Counted from the stretch's first letter, positions 51,398 through 62,968 are shown. The stretch is 64,000 nt of DNA from Verrucomicrobiaceae bacterium (GCA_947466075.1 CANIBP010000015.1:1-64000), one strand, 5' to 3'. The notes: generated from the letters alone by a model not told the origin. Numbers and translations are program-made.

Positions 51398-52507
51398 TCA
51401 CTTCTTTGGCTCTGTGAGGATCGCTGTGGTCGAAATCTCCGCCGCGATGCCACGCAGATGGTTATCAAAGAACTGCTGCACACGCTCGTCGAGTTCTGGG
51501 CTGCGGAAGCCGTGGCCGCCGTTGGTCATGGTGATGAGGAGTGATTCAACGCCTGCTTTTTTCAGCGCGGCATCAATTTCCTGACCCTGCGCATAAGGAA
51601 CGAGCGGGTCTTTTGTGCCATGAGCCGTTAGGAAGGCCGCATCACCCGCAGAGACATGTGTGACGGGAGACGCTTCCTTAGCTGCTTCCGTTTTATCCTG
51701 CACGCGTCCACCCAGGAGTTTTGCCTCGGGGTAGTCGGCCGTTTTGCGATCAACGGTGCTTTCTTGCGTGACCATCGTGATGAAATTCTCGGGACCAAAG
51801 AAATTCACCACGCAGGTCACTTTGCTATCTTGATCCAAGTGCTTACCGAGTGTGCCTTCCAACGTCTTCACATCACCACTGGTGCCTAGAAATGAAACAA
51901 GGTGTCCGCCTGCTGAAGTGCCCCAAACGCCGATCTTGCTGGCATCCAAGCCGTATTCCTTGGCGTTCGCTTTGATCCAGCGAATGGCGGCCTTGCAGTC
52001 GTGAATCTGCGCTGGCCACTGCGCTTCATTGGTGAGCCGATAGCCGACCGAAACGCCTGCATAGTCTCCACTGCTGACAAAACGGCCAATGCTACCGATG
52101 CCACTCGATTTACTGCCCGCCTGCCAGCCGCCGCCGTGGATGAACACGATCACCGGCAACGGTTTGTCGCTCTTGCGTGACTTCGGCAGATACAAATCAA
52201 GTCGCTGACGTGGATTTTCAGTCGCCGCGTAAGGTAGATCGAGTTTGGCATCGATATTCTCCAGCAAACGCGGTGCTTGGTTTGCGCTGGGTGATTTACG
52301 AGCACCAACAAATGTTTCGTGCTCGGCTTTGGAGATGAATCCGTCCTTATGGCGGTCCACACGCTCAAAGTTTTGGCGTGGTCCCTCGGGAAGCTCATCC
52401 TTGGAGAGCTTGCCGTCCATATTCCGATCCCATGTTTTGAATGGGTCCGCTTGCTGGGCGGTAGCGAGCAGGGTTGTAAGCAAGAGAAGACAGGGAATGG
52501 ATTTCAT
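51398..52507 (-). CDS. Exported alpha/beta hydrolase with N-terminal EF-hands
   Basis: The ATG at 52507 gives a signal peptide (MKSIPCLLLLTTLLATAQ). Two EF-hand-like loops follow (DRNMDGKLSKDEL; DRHKDGFISKAEH), then a BD-FAE/acetyl-esterase type hydrolase: oxyanion HGGGW, nucleophile elbow GTSAGG, and the acid and His in DPLVPYAQ and GGHGF. It may deacylate plant or algal polysaccharides. Convergent with the gene at 50684, whose stop it touches. Confidence 0.85.
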   Translation of the reverse strand: MKSIPCLLLLTTLLATAQQADPFKTWDRNMDGKLSKDELPEGPRQNFERVDRHKDGFISKAEHETFVGARKSPSANQAPRLLENIDAKLDLPYAATENPRQRLDLYLPKSRKSDKPLPVIVFIHGGGWQAGSKSSGIGSIGRFVSSGDYAGVSVGYRLTNEAQWPAQIHDCKAAIRWIKANAKEYGLDASKIGVWGTSAGGHLVSFLGTSGDVKTLEGTLGKHLDQDSKVTCVVNFFGPENFITMVTQESTVDRKTADYPEAKLLGGRVQDKTEAAKEASPVTHVSAGDAAFLTAHGTKDPLVPYAQGQEIDAALKKAGVESLLITMTNGGHGFRSPELDERVQQFFDNHLRGIAAEISTTAILTEPKK

Positions 52508-52551
52508 GCGTGCATCAAAAACCAAGCATTCAGCGCAAAGTCGCAGACGGG

Positions 52552-55500
52552 TTACTTTTTCTTCGCCTTCAAACCAGCGAGGTAGGCCACCACATCTCGA
52601 ATCTGCGGCTTCGTGAGGATGCCTAGCATCGGCGGCATGACGCTCATGGGGGGCGTGGCGTTGGCGATTTGATCGCGTGGCACCGTTTGGAGTTTTCCAT
52701 CGGGCAGGCGGAGGCGGATTTGTTTGGCGTCTTCTTTGTCGAGTGTGGCGGAGAGGCTCTTGCCGTCTTTGAGGGTGAGCGTGACGAGGCCGTAGCCGGG
52801 GGCGACGGTGGCGAGTGGGTTCAGGAGGGATTCGAGGATGTATGGGCGATCCTTTTGGCTGCCGATGCTTTTGAGGTTGGGGCCGACCTGGCTGCCCTCT
52901 TTGGCCTCGATGGTGTGGCAGGCGATGCAGTTGGCTCCGAGGTGATTCGTGACGATGTCGCGGCCACGAGTGACGTCGCCGCCTTCGAGGAGTTCGGTGT
53001 TGTGGGTTTGGAGGGCGGCGAGTTTGGCTTTGAGGCTCTCACGCGTGGCGGCGGCTTCGAGGATGTCGAGCTGGATGGCGGCGGGGGCTTTGTTTTGCGC
53101 GAGGAGGTCGAGCCACTCGGTGATGACGGTGTCGTCTTTGGATGCAGCGAGCAGTGAGAGGGCGAGTTGCTTGGTGGTGGCGTCATCTTCCTTCAAGGCC
53201 GTGGTGGCTTCGATGATGGCGCGGTCGGGTTGATGGGTGAAGAGCTGCTTCAAGGCCTCACGGCGGAGTTCTGCGGGGGATTTTTTGTCCAAAGCGAGAT
53301 CGAGTGAGGCGCTGAAGTCGGCGGTGGTGGCGAGGAGCTTCAAGGCCTCGGCTCGGAGCGATGCGCGGGCGGTTTTGTCGGCGATGATCTGCTGCAGCAC
53401 CGCTGGATCGACGCGGAGTTGCAGTTGCATGATGAGTTCGACCGCTTTGGCTTTCAATTTGCCGTCCTGGATGGCGAGGAGGTCATCGATGTGTGTTTGG
53501 ACGAGGCTGCCGAAGGCTTTGGCATCGCGTGGGGCCATGTCATGCGCGTGGCCGTCGATGCGGTCGAGGCGCGGTGGATGCGTGAAGGCGAGTAGAATGT
53601 CGAAAGCCTCGCTTTGCAGCTCGGAGGGCTTTAAAGCGGCCTGGATGACCGGTTCGGCGACACCGAGACGCAAACAGGAGTTCAGGCCACGGCGTGTGTG
53701 GCGCTGCGTGAGTGCGGGAAGAGCCTGCGGGATGCCTGCATCGTCATGGATGGCGCGTTCGGCCTCATCGGGGAATTTGGTGAGGAAGTCGGCGACCTTT
53801 GGTGATCGCTGCCGCGCGAGGGCGAGGAGGCTGCAGAGGCCTTTGTCCTTCACGAGCGTGGCTTCATCCGCACAACCGGTGAGGCCCGTGACGATGGCGT
53901 GGCGCATGAAGGGATCGGCTTGCTCTTTTTTGGCGAGTTCGAGGAGCGTCCTTGTCGCGGAAGGCTCTTGGAGTTTTCCGAGAGCGATGGCGGCGTGGAA
54001 GCGAACGCGTGGGGAATTCGAAGCGAGAAGTGGGATGAGTGTTTTACCGTCGGTGGAGACGTCACTGAGCATTTTTGGCAACTTGCGTGAGGATCTCGGG
54101 ATCGGTGTCCGTGAGGAGCGCGGTGAGTGTGCTCGCTTCGATTTTTTTCGCGCGCAGACCTTGGCCGAGGCCCCAGATGGCGTGGATGCGGGCGAGTTGT
54201 TTTGCCTTCTTGTCCGCCGCGACGGCGTGTAAGGCAGCGAAGTCACCTTTTTTGACGATTTGAAACTGCGCCGCCAAACGGATGCGTTGATCGCGATTGG
54301 ACAGATGGGACGCATCGAGTGGCGAGTTGAGCAGTTTGGCGGTTTCTTGGCGCTCAGGGCTGTTTTGAGCTGTGGGATCGTCTGCGGTCCAAATGTGGCC
54401 GATTTCATCGAGTGGATAGCCACCGCTGCAATCCGCCATGATGAGTGATCCTTGCGGCGTGAAGGCCAATCCGATGCCCATGATGCCGCTGTGGATGACG
54501 CGGTCGTTTTTCATGACGAAGCTGGCTCCACTGGGCTCGATCTGAAAAGCGTTCATTTGGCCAGACGGAAACTGATTTAGGATGAAATGGCCGCGCAGCG
54601 AGTCTCCAAACGCAGTGCCGGGCTCGTGGATGAAACCGGCGGGGCCATTGGAGTAATTGGCGAGTGGTGGCGTGATGAAGAGCGGCTGCGCGGCATGCGC
54701 AGGCTTCCAGATGCCGTCGCGCATCCAGCGGCTGTCGCTTTTCTGATACTGGTGGCCGCAGCGCCAGCCAGAGTCGCTGCGCTCGGTGATGTAAACGAAG
54801 CGCTCGCGCTCACCGGGCATGTCGGCGTCGTTGTCCACGCCAAAAAGATTGCCGAAGTCGTCGAAGGCGACTTCCTGGATGTTGCGCAGGCCGTGGGCGA
54901 AGACCTCGAAGCCGCTGCCGTCCGGCTCGCAGCGCAGGACGCAGCCTTCATGCGGGTAAAACCATTTCACGCCTTCTTTGCTGGTCACGTTCACGCCTTT
55001 GTCGCCGATGCTCCAGTAGATACGGCCATCAGGACCGATGCGCGGGCCGTGCATGTCATGCCCGGCATACGCGATGTGCATGCCAAAGCCATGCGCGACG
55101 ATTTCTCGCTCATCGGCGACGCCGTCGTCATTCGTATCACGCAAGCGCACCAGATCCGGCGCGACGGTGACATAAACCCAACCGTCGTGATACAAGATGC
55201 CCGCAGCGATGCCGGTGACGACGCTGTTAAAGCCTTCGGCGAAGGTGGTGATCTTGTCGGCGGTGCCATCGTTGTCGGTGTCGCGGAGTTGGTAAATGCG
55301 CTCGCTGTGAACGGTGAGGTCCTTCCAGTCGATGGAGCCATCTTTGTTGTGATCTTTGAGGCCGCCACGAGGCTGACGCAGTTTGCCGGGAGCGAGTTCG
55401 CGCTTTAGGAAGGCTTCTTTTTCCTCCACGCTGGTGAGGGAGACATCATCAGCGATCCACATCGAGTGCTCGCGGATGTCGAGATCGGCCACTTTGCGCC

Positions 55501-55672
55501 GCGTGGTGGCGGAGACATAGACGAGGCCCTGCGGATCGACGGTGACTGCGACAGGATCAGGCACATTGAGTTCGCCAGACCAGTTGTGGAGTTCGAGCGC
55601 GGCTTTTTTCTCAGCAGCGGCGCATGGAATGGCCAGCAGCGCGATGAAAGCGAGGTGACAGAGTTTTTTCAT
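52552..55672 (-). pseudogene. PVC-type dehydrogenase with HEAT repeats and haem site, frameshifted
   Basis: Two overlapping frames are parts of one protein. Upstream part (55672 to 54062): signal peptide (KKLCHLAFIALLAIPCAAA) and a beta-propeller with VKWFYPHEGCVLRCEP and NIQEVAFDDFGNLFGVDNDADMP, ending at TGA 54062. Downstream part (from about 54075 to 52552) continues in the next frame with HEAT-like helices and the haem domain C-I-A-C-H with VGPNLKSIG near the C-terminus. They join at a run of five A around 54073-54077; removing one A restores a frame of about 1,040 residues. It could be a real lesion, a sequencing error or programmed. The related gene at 25947 is intact. Confidence 0.75.
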
Positions 55673-55795
55673 GAAAAGGGCGAGGAATGGGGTGAGCGAG
55701 CGTTTCTTCTTGCCGCTACAATGCGGACTCGTCAAAGTCGAGTCTTCGTTCGCCATGGCGAATGAGATTCATCAAACTCCAACCCACATCCAATC

Positions 55796-56236
55796 ATGAG
55801 CCAGATCGTTCCCCTCATCAGTTCCGCCATCGCCGGCCCGCTCGGCGTCATTCATCTCCCACGCCTCTGGCAGAAAGCTTCGCTGGCTGCTGCTGGCAAG
55901 CTGCACGCGGATTATCCCGGCATCGGTTGCGGCTATGACCAGATGACGCTCGACGCACTGGGCATCAACATCGAGACCTTCAAGGCTTTCATCGCCACGA
56001 AGCCGAGCTATCCGCAGCTTGAAAGCTGGATCAAGGCTCAGCCCGGTGTGAACCTCACCAAAGGCAATATCTACAAGCACAATGTCGCCATCCAGGGCTA
56101 CATCCATGATGACGCTACGCGCAAAACTATTCTCTCTGCTGATGGCATCGCTGATGACGGCAGCGTGAATCCGGGTGCAGTCGATCTGAACAATTTGGAC
56201 GACTGGCACATCTTCTGGGCACAGGAGGTCAAGTAG
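55796..56236 (+). CDS. DUF5069-like protein
   Basis: The 146-residue product has PLGVIHLPRLWQKASLAAAG, a G-x-G-x-D (GIGCGYDQMTLDAL) and a C-terminal LDDWHIFWAQEVK. The pattern resembles DUF5069, a family common in Verrucomicrobia with no known reaction. There is no signal peptide. It diverges from the frameshifted dehydrogenase. Confidence 0.6.
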   Translation: MSQIVPLISSAIAGPLGVIHLPRLWQKASLAAAGKLHADYPGIGCGYDQMTLDALGINIETFKAFIATKPSYPQLESWIKAQPGVNLTKGNIYKHNVAIQGYIHDDATRKTILSADGIADDGSVNPGAVDLNNLDDWHIFWAQEVK

Positions 56237-56301
56237 TCAGAGCCTGTTGAAGACTTTTGAGAACTTCGTTCGTCGTGAGATGAACGAGGTTTTTCTTTGG
56301 G

Positions 56302-58719
56302 CTAGATTCCCGCTTCCATCACCTTCATCCAACGAGAACGGAAGGAGCGGTTTTCTTCCATGAGCTGGGCGGCGATGGTCGCGGAAAGCTGGGAAAGACC
56401 ATTGAGCCGTGCGAATGCGGCGGTGTTTTCCTGACGACGGTAGTAGTCGGTGGAATCGGTGGTCTGTGAGCCAAAGGCTTGGGCGATTTCAACTAGAGAT
56501 TCCGCAGTGAGACTTTCAAATGGCAGCGAGAGCGTGCCGCGATCGAGAGCGACACTCACGGTGGTGCCGTCGGCATTGCAGGTGATCCGTCCGCTCATCT
56601 GGCCACCTTCACGGCGTGAGATGGTGCCGGTCCAGCCTTTGGTGTTGAGATCAGAATTAAGCTGGCGCACGAAATCACGCGATTGTGTGTAGAGGTAAAG
56701 GCGGCCATCGAGTGCACTACGTACGTCCGCAGTCTCCAAGCGTGTGCCGCCGAGTAGTTCGATGGCGCGTGTGTAATCATAGCCCTGCACGAGCGAAGGC
56801 ACGAGCGCATTTACCTCGGCAAGAAGTTCAAGGTCGGCCTGACGATGTTTGGTGTCTGCCAGCATCTGCTTCTGCTGTTCCTCCATGGTCATGCGCTTGA
56901 TTTCGCGCTTGAGTTCCGACTGCCATTTTTCGATTTCACTGCGAAAGGCACCGCTGGTCTTGAGCTGCTTTTTGGTTTGTTCTACTTCGGTCAGTGCACA
57001 ACGCAGTTCATCTATGGTGCCGGAATTGCGGGGCTTCAACGCGGCACGAACAAGTGGGAAATCGGTCTGATAGTATTCAACAATAGCGCTGTAGCTGGAG
57101 AGCCATTCGAGCGAGTTCGTCGTTCCGGCTACCGGCTTTATGTCTTTGAGCTTGTCACGAAAGATCTCCAACTCATCCGCGCCGAGCCGTGCGTCGCCGA
57201 AATGCCATTCTGCGAGACCATGAACGAGGTAGCCGAGAATTTCTTCACTGTCCGACTTGTAGTCCAATGACTCAGGCGCAAGCCCAAGGGCGAGGTTATG
57301 CGACATCCGTTCTTGGAGCTTGGCGAAAAAGGGCGCTAGGCCATTCAAGTCTTCCGACGTAGAAAGCTTCGCGAACTGCTCTGCTGCAGCGGTTTTTTTG
57401 TCGCGCTGGGTGTTTTTGTCGCAGATGTCACAAAGCGCGGCGTTGAAGCGTGCCCAGTTTTTGGTGGGCTGGGGCGTGTCCTTAGATTCGGCCAGCTTGA
57501 TGAATTTATCGTGCGCACTGCTGAAGGACTGTTTCATCATTTCTTCTCGTGCGTCAGTAAAACGCTTGGAGACGGTTTCCTTCTCCTTGTCCGCCTTGAG
57601 CGTCACACCGCTGCCAGAAAGATCACGCGCATCCGCTGCTGAAATCTGTAGGGAGGCTCGCACACGACGTTCACCGCTTTCGCGCAACAACCAGCCGATG
57701 CCATAAGCTAGGGCGATCGCTGCAGCCACAGCGGTAACCAACCTTGCGCGGCGTGAAAACAACCTTCGCCGAACGCCACCGCGATCCAGCAAACCTTCAG
57801 CAAGACGCATTTCATCCACCACCTCGTCGTAGTTCGAAAAGCGTTCTTCTGGACGAAAGCTGAGCATGCCGTTGATGGCGTATTCGGTGCGCGGGGAAAA
57901 GCGCAGACCGGATTCGCCGAGGACGACACGCTTGCTTTTGATGCGGCGCAAATCCTCGATGGCGTTGGTATCCGCTTTGTGCGGCGGATTGCCCGTCATC
58001 GCGTGATAGAGCGTGGCACCAAGGCTAAAGATGTCGCTGCGGTAGTCCTCTTTGTTTTCGATGACTTTTTCTGGAGCGACATAGTAAGGCGTAGCCCAGA
58101 TTTCGCCGGATAGATCGGCACCGCGGTTCGCAAACAGCGCCAGACCAAAGTCCACCACCTTTGCAGTGCCGGTTTCAGTGAACAAAATGTTCGCGGGTTT
58201 TACATCGCGATGAATCAGATTCAGATGCTGCGCGGCACGCAGGCCCTCGGCCACTTCGCGACCGATGCGCAGAGCTTCGGCCTCCTTGAGGTGGCCCTCA
58301 CGCTTGATTCGTTGCTCCAAGCTGCCGCCGCCGACGAGTTCCATGGCGATGTAAAAATAGCCTTGGTCGTAACCTACGGAGTAAAGCTTGATCACGTTCG
58401 GATGCGTCACATTCGCCGTGATGTGTGCTTCCTGACGGAACTGCTCCAATCGTGTGGCATCGCGGCCATACTGCCGGTTTAGGATTTTGAGTGCCACGCG
58501 GCGGCCTAGGGTTTCATCCTCCGCCTCGAACACGCGGCTCATGCCGCCCTCGCCGATCTGGCGCACGATCATGAAATGGTCGAACCGACGCCGCACACGC
58601 ACCATTTGGCCGCAGAAAGGGCATTTCAGCTTCGTGAACGGCTCCAAGGACGTCACGTCAATCTGCTCCTGACACACGGGACAGGTGCTGAGATAGGCTT
58701 GTTCAGGGACGAGGTTCAA
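56302..58719 (-). CDS. Ser/Thr protein kinase with zinc ribbon and periplasmic domain
   Basis: The 805-residue protein starts at a TTG; no ATG lies upstream of the zinc ribbon C13-x2-C16...C33-x2-C36. The kinase domain (about 50-310) has the glycine loop GEGGMSRVFE, K78, HRDVKPANIL (D172) and DFGLA (D190), all intact. One membrane helix (about 327-345) follows, then a large region with coiled segments, predicted outside. The Hanks-type fold plus CPxC zinc ribbon is typical of PVC kinases. The stimulus is unknown. Confidence 0.88.
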   Translation of the reverse strand: MNLVPEQAYLSTCPVCQEQIDVTSLEPFTKLKCPFCGQMVRVRRRFDHFMIVRQIGEGGMSRVFEAEDETLGRRVALKILNRQYGRDATRLEQFRQEAHITANVTHPNVIKLYSVGYDQGYFYIAMELVGGGSLEQRIKREGHLKEAEALRIGREVAEGLRAAQHLNLIHRDVKPANILFTETGTAKVVDFGLALFANRGADLSGEIWATPYYVAPEKVIENKEDYRSDIFSLGATLYHAMTGNPPHKADTNAIEDLRRIKSKRVVLGESGLRFSPRTEYAINGMLSFRPEERFSNYDEVVDEMRLAEGLLDRGGVRRRLFSRRARLVTAVAAAIALAYGIGWLLRESGERRVRASLQISAADARDLSGSGVTLKADKEKETVSKRFTDAREEMMKQSFSSAHDKFIKLAESKDTPQPTKNWARFNAALCDICDKNTQRDKKTAAAEQFAKLSTSEDLNGLAPFFAKLQERMSHNLALGLAPESLDYKSDSEEILGYLVHGLAEWHFGDARLGADELEIFRDKLKDIKPVAGTTNSLEWLSSYSAIVEYYQTDFPLVRAALKPRNSGTIDELRCALTEVEQTKKQLKTSGAFRSEIEKWQSELKREIKRMTMEEQQKQMLADTKHRQADLELLAEVNALVPSLVQGYDYTRAIELLGGTRLETADVRSALDGRLYLYTQSRDFVRQLNSDLNTKGWTGTISRREGGQMSGRITCNADGTTVSVALDRGTLSLPFESLTAESLVEIAQAFGSQTTDSTDYYRRQENTAAFARLNGLSQLSATIAAQLMEENRSFRSRWMKVMEAGI

Positions 58720-58811
58720 AAGAGATTTTTGGGTTTGGCTACCTACTGCATTGCATGGTGAATGCCAGAAATTACAGATTGCCTGATTAATTTGAATCTT
58801 GAGTATGTGAA

Positions 58812-59726
58812 ATGGAATGGACCGTCACTGAAGCCGCCGAACTCGGCGAGCGTTTCGACAAGCACCTTGCCCGGCGTTTGTCGGATATGTCACGTTCGCG
58901 GCTCCAGGATCTGATCAAGGACGGCCACGCCACGCTGAACGGCAAACCGGTCAAATCTGGGGCGACAATGCGAGCTGGGGATGTGGTGAGCGTCACTGTG
59001 CCGGAAGTAGCCGATGTCGAGATCAAGGCCCAGGACATTCCGTTGACGATTTTGTATGAGGATTCCGACATCGTAGTGCTGGACAAAGCCTCCGGCCTTG
59101 TTGTTCATCCGGCGGAAGGAAATCCTGACGGCACACTCGTGAACGCCCTGCTCCATCACATTGATGACCTCAGTGGGATCGGTGGAGAAATGCGCCCGGG
59201 TATCGTTCATCGCCTCGATAAAGACACCAGTGGCTGCATGGTCGTGGCAAAGAACGACATTGCGCACCGCCGCCTGACCGAGGCATTCGCCGAGCGTCGG
59301 CTCACGAAAATCTATCTCGCTGTGGTCAATGGCGTGCCGAAGGAGGCAAGCGGACGCATTCAAAATTTCATCGGCAGGCATCCGGTGGATCGCAAACGCA
59401 TGTCCATCTTGCTCGACGGGGCAGGGAAGGAGGCGGTCACCGAATGGCAACTGCTCGCCACGGATCAAGGCTGTGCCCTCATTCAATGCCGTCTCCTCAC
59501 CGGACGCACGCATCAGATTCGCGTTCACATGCGTGAGGCGCTGCAATGTCCGATCCTTGGCGATCCCATCTATGCCCAACCTGCCAAGCAACGTGTCCGC
59601 GTCCCACGCCTCATGCTACACGCATGGAAACTGGCTTTTCTCCATCCGATTCACGATCAACCCATGAGTTTCGAGGCCAAACTGCCGCCCGAATTTGAAC
59701 CGTGGATGAAATGCGTCCAAAGCTAG
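58812..59726 (+). CDS. rluD: Pseudouridine synthase, RluD-like
   Basis: The 304-residue protein has an N-terminal S4 RNA-binding domain (FDKHLARRLSDMSRSRLQDL) and a catalytic domain with GIVHRLDKDTSGCM, the aspartate-bearing H-R-L-D motif, plus LLTGRTHQIRVHM and GDPIYA. RluD makes pseudouridines in helix 69 of 23S rRNA; RluC/A cannot be excluded. The next gene starts 5 bp later. Confidence 0.88.
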   Translation: MEWTVTEAAELGERFDKHLARRLSDMSRSRLQDLIKDGHATLNGKPVKSGATMRAGDVVSVTVPEVADVEIKAQDIPLTILYEDSDIVVLDKASGLVVHPAEGNPDGTLVNALLHHIDDLSGIGGEMRPGIVHRLDKDTSGCMVVAKNDIAHRRLTEAFAERRLTKIYLAVVNGVPKEASGRIQNFIGRHPVDRKRMSILLDGAGKEAVTEWQLLATDQGCALIQCRLLTGRTHQIRVHMREALQCPILGDPIYAQPAKQRVRVPRLMLHAWKLAFLHPIHDQPMSFEAKLPPEFEPWMKCVQS

Positions 59727-59731
59727 CGGCC

Positions 59732-60100
59732 ATGCTCAAAATCTACGCCTGCTCCGGCTGCTCCACCTGCAAAAACGCCCTCAAATGGCTCAAGCAGCAC
59801 GCCATCGCCTTCGAAGAAGTCCCTATCCGCGAAACACCGCCATCGCTGGCCGAACTCACAGTCATGCTTGCCGCCCACAAAGGCGATCTGCGCAAACTCT
59901 TAAACGTTTCTGGTCTCGATTACCGAACGCTCAATCTCAAAGACAAACTGCACACGATGAGCGCCGATGCCGCGCTCAAGTTGCTTGCTGGAAACGGCAA
60001 TCTTGTGAAACGGCCCTTCGCCATCGACACGAAGAACAGCGTGCATCTCGTGGGTTTCAAAGAGCCCGAGTGGCAGGCGGCATTACTTCACCGCCGCTGA
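59732..60100 (+). CDS. ArsC/Spx family protein
   Basis: The chosen ATG at 59732 gives 122 residues: MLKIYACSGCSTCKNALKWL has the C-S-T-C redox pair in the family position, followed by FEEVPIRETPPSLAELTVML, RKLLNVSG and LVKRPFAI. Family members are arsenate reductases, Spx-type transcription regulators or YffB-like proteins; this has the CxxC of Spx. It overlaps the convergent esterase gene by 18 bp at the 3' end. Confidence 0.8.
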   Translation: MLKIYACSGCSTCKNALKWLKQHAIAFEEVPIRETPPSLAELTVMLAAHKGDLRKLLNVSGLDYRTLNLKDKLHTMSADAALKLLAGNGNLVKRPFAIDTKNSVHLVGFKEPEWQAALLHRR

Positions 60101-60901
60101 CTGCTCCTTGAAGAACTTTGCTATCAAGACAGGTGCTTCATCGGGAAACTTGTGCGTGCCTTGATGGATGAAGGCCACAAACGGTGCACCAACCTTCGAG
60201 GCAAACAGGGTGCAGTCCTTCGCCCACGCTTTGCCCTCTGCCTCGCATTGATTGATCTCCTTCACCTTGGTCATCGCTATCTGCTGCCACTCATACTTCA
60301 CCAGCGGATCCTGCGTTCCGGCGATGTGCATGCAGGGCTTGGGTTTGAAAGGTGTGTCTTTGAGACGAATCGAGGCCGCCGCAGACGGTGCGACTGCGCA
60401 CAAAACATTTGGCCGCATCTGCCACAGCAAATAAGTAAAGCCGCCGCCATTCGAGTGCCCGGTCGAAAACACACGCTTCGTATCCACCTTGTAAGTGTCC
60501 TTCAAATTCGCCATCACCGCGTCGAATAACTTCAAGTCGCGATCTTCCTGATCTCCTGCGCCACTTTGCCAGCCTGGCTTCTTGCCCTCGGGATCGGTCA
60601 GTTTTCCTGGTGTGTTCAGCCCTTGCAGATAAACCGAGATCGCCTCCGGCCAGTGCTGGTGCATCGCAAATGAGCGTCCTGCCTGCAATGCAGCGCCGCC
60701 ATGGCCGTGAAACACGAACACCACCGGTGTCGGCGTTTCCTTGGCCTTCGCTGGCGCATAAACAAACCCACTGCGTGCCACACCATCGACCGTGAGCTCC
60801 AATTTCTGAACACCTTCAGGAAGTTGGACTTGAGCACGACATGCGGTTGGCAGGATCGTCAGGACGAGCAGAAGAAGCGAAAGATACGTGAAGCGTTTCA
60901 T
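60083..60901 (-). CDS. Exported esterase, PHB depolymerase/LpqC type
   Basis: The 272-residue protein has a signal peptide (YLSLLLLVLTILPTACRA), oxyanion-side FHGHGG, nucleophile elbow GHSNGGG, acid in GTQDPLV and a His in HQGTHKFPD. This fits the alpha/beta hydrolases of the polyhydroxybutyrate depolymerase and feruloyl-esterase group. The substrate is unknown; a carbohydrate ester is plausible given the neighbourhood. Confidence 0.8.
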   Translation of the reverse strand: MKRFTYLSLLLLVLTILPTACRAQVQLPEGVQKLELTVDGVARSGFVYAPAKAKETPTPVVFVFHGHGGAALQAGRSFAMHQHWPEAISVYLQGLNTPGKLTDPEGKKPGWQSGAGDQEDRDLKLFDAVMANLKDTYKVDTKRVFSTGHSNGGGFTYLLWQMRPNVLCAVAPSAAASIRLKDTPFKPKPCMHIAGTQDPLVKYEWQQIAMTKVKEINQCEAEGKAWAKDCTLFASKVGAPFVAFIHQGTHKFPDEAPVLIAKFFKEQSAAVK

Positions 60902-61049
60902 GGTTGATGGCGAGTGCTGACGATAAACTCGGGACAGTGCTTGCGGTTGCGGTTGTTAGCTCAGCTTTTACGCGCGGTTTGGCTGCCTGTGGGCCACAGC
61001 ACTCTGTCAATCTCTTGCCATCGCGCAGCATGAAGCTATTCGTCGCTCC

Positions 61050-61427
61050 ATGTTCAAAACCGGCCAGCAAGTCGCCTGCATCGACGATCAATTCGACCCT
61101 TGGGTCTTCGACCTCTACAAGTCCCTGCCCAAGAAGGATCAAATCTACACCGTGCGTGCCATCCGCTCGGGGCGCTCGAATCCCCAGTTCGTCGTGAACG
61201 ATGACGCTGAAATTAAACTCGCCGGTGCCGAATTCGATATCCTCCTGCTGCTCCAGGAACTCCATAATCCAGACGATCCGCATTCCAGCGTGAAGCAAGA
61301 GCTTGGCTTCCGCTCCGAACGTTTCGCCCCGCTGCTCGAGCAGACTGAAGAAGAGGAAGAAGCCGAACTCATCGGCGTTGGCCATGGCGAAAAAGAGTGG
61401 GAGCCCGAACCCGCCTGGTCCAAGTAG
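61050..61427 (+). CDS. Hypothetical cytoplasmic protein
   Basis: The 125-residue product starts MFKTGQQVACIDDQFDPWVF and includes KKDQIYTVRAIRSG and an acidic tail (EQTEEEEEAELIGVGHGEKE). The front part resembles small phage-like beta-barrel proteins (K-x-G-x-x-V-x-C-I-D-D), with no signal or membrane segment. I do not recognise a function. Confidence 0.55.
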   Translation: MFKTGQQVACIDDQFDPWVFDLYKSLPKKDQIYTVRAIRSGRSNPQFVVNDDAEIKLAGAEFDILLLLQELHNPDDPHSSVKQELGFRSERFAPLLEQTEEEEEAELIGVGHGEKEWEPEPAWSK

Positions 61428-61549
61428 TCTCCTCAACAGACCGCCTCAGATCGTGATGCCGGCTGCCTGCCGGTCCTGACCACTTCACCATTCCGTGCTA
61501 TGGATGAAAACTTGGCACCTTCGCCGCTGTTTGGTACAGCACACACCTC

Positions 61550-62569
<1,020 letters not shown>

Positions 62570-62580
62570 AAAACTCGGCC

Positions 62581-62967
62581 ATGAAACAAATTGGTCTCGC
62601 TTACATTCGTTCAAACTGGCTGACGTTGGCTATTTTCATGAGCGTTTTGTTTTTCGCATGGCATCAATATCGCACCCACTACGGTTGGATTTTGGCTGAT
62701 TCATTTGATCAGGCTAAGGCAGGGCCGCGAATCATAATCAGGGAGTTTCTTGATCCAATACTGCCAGACGAAGACGGTATCTACCGCTTTGAATACTGGG
62801 AGGGCCATATCATGCGTGAATCTTTCTCATTTTCGTCTGATAGCGTTCGAGCAAAAAGTGCTCGTCTCGAAGCGGATGCAAATGGGGCATATTCAGCATG
62901 GTTGAATTACTGGGGAAATGAGCGGAAAATCGCTGTATGGCATGGGGGTTGGCTGAAGCCACAATAA
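62581..62967 (+). CDS. Small membrane-anchored hypothetical protein inside a moxR operon
   Basis: The 128-residue product has one N-terminal membrane helix (WLTLAIFMSVLFFAWHQY) and a beta-rich rest with many aromatics and no recognised motif. It lies 11 bp after moxR and 1 bp before the DUF58 gene. Its codon use is visibly more AT-rich than its neighbours, suggesting a later insertion. It could be a late addition that modifies the complex. Confidence 0.6.
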   Translation: MKQIGLAYIRSNWLTLAIFMSVLFFAWHQYRTHYGWILADSFDQAKAGPRIIIREFLDPILPDEDGIYRFEYWEGHIMRESFSFSSDSVRAKSARLEADANGAYSAWLNYWGNERKIAVWHGGWLKPQ

Positions 62968-62968
62968 T

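Noticed and set aside
61457..61472. CCGGC-TGCCT-GCCGG as a terminator after 61427
   Set aside because: The stem is only 5 bp and no T-run follows.
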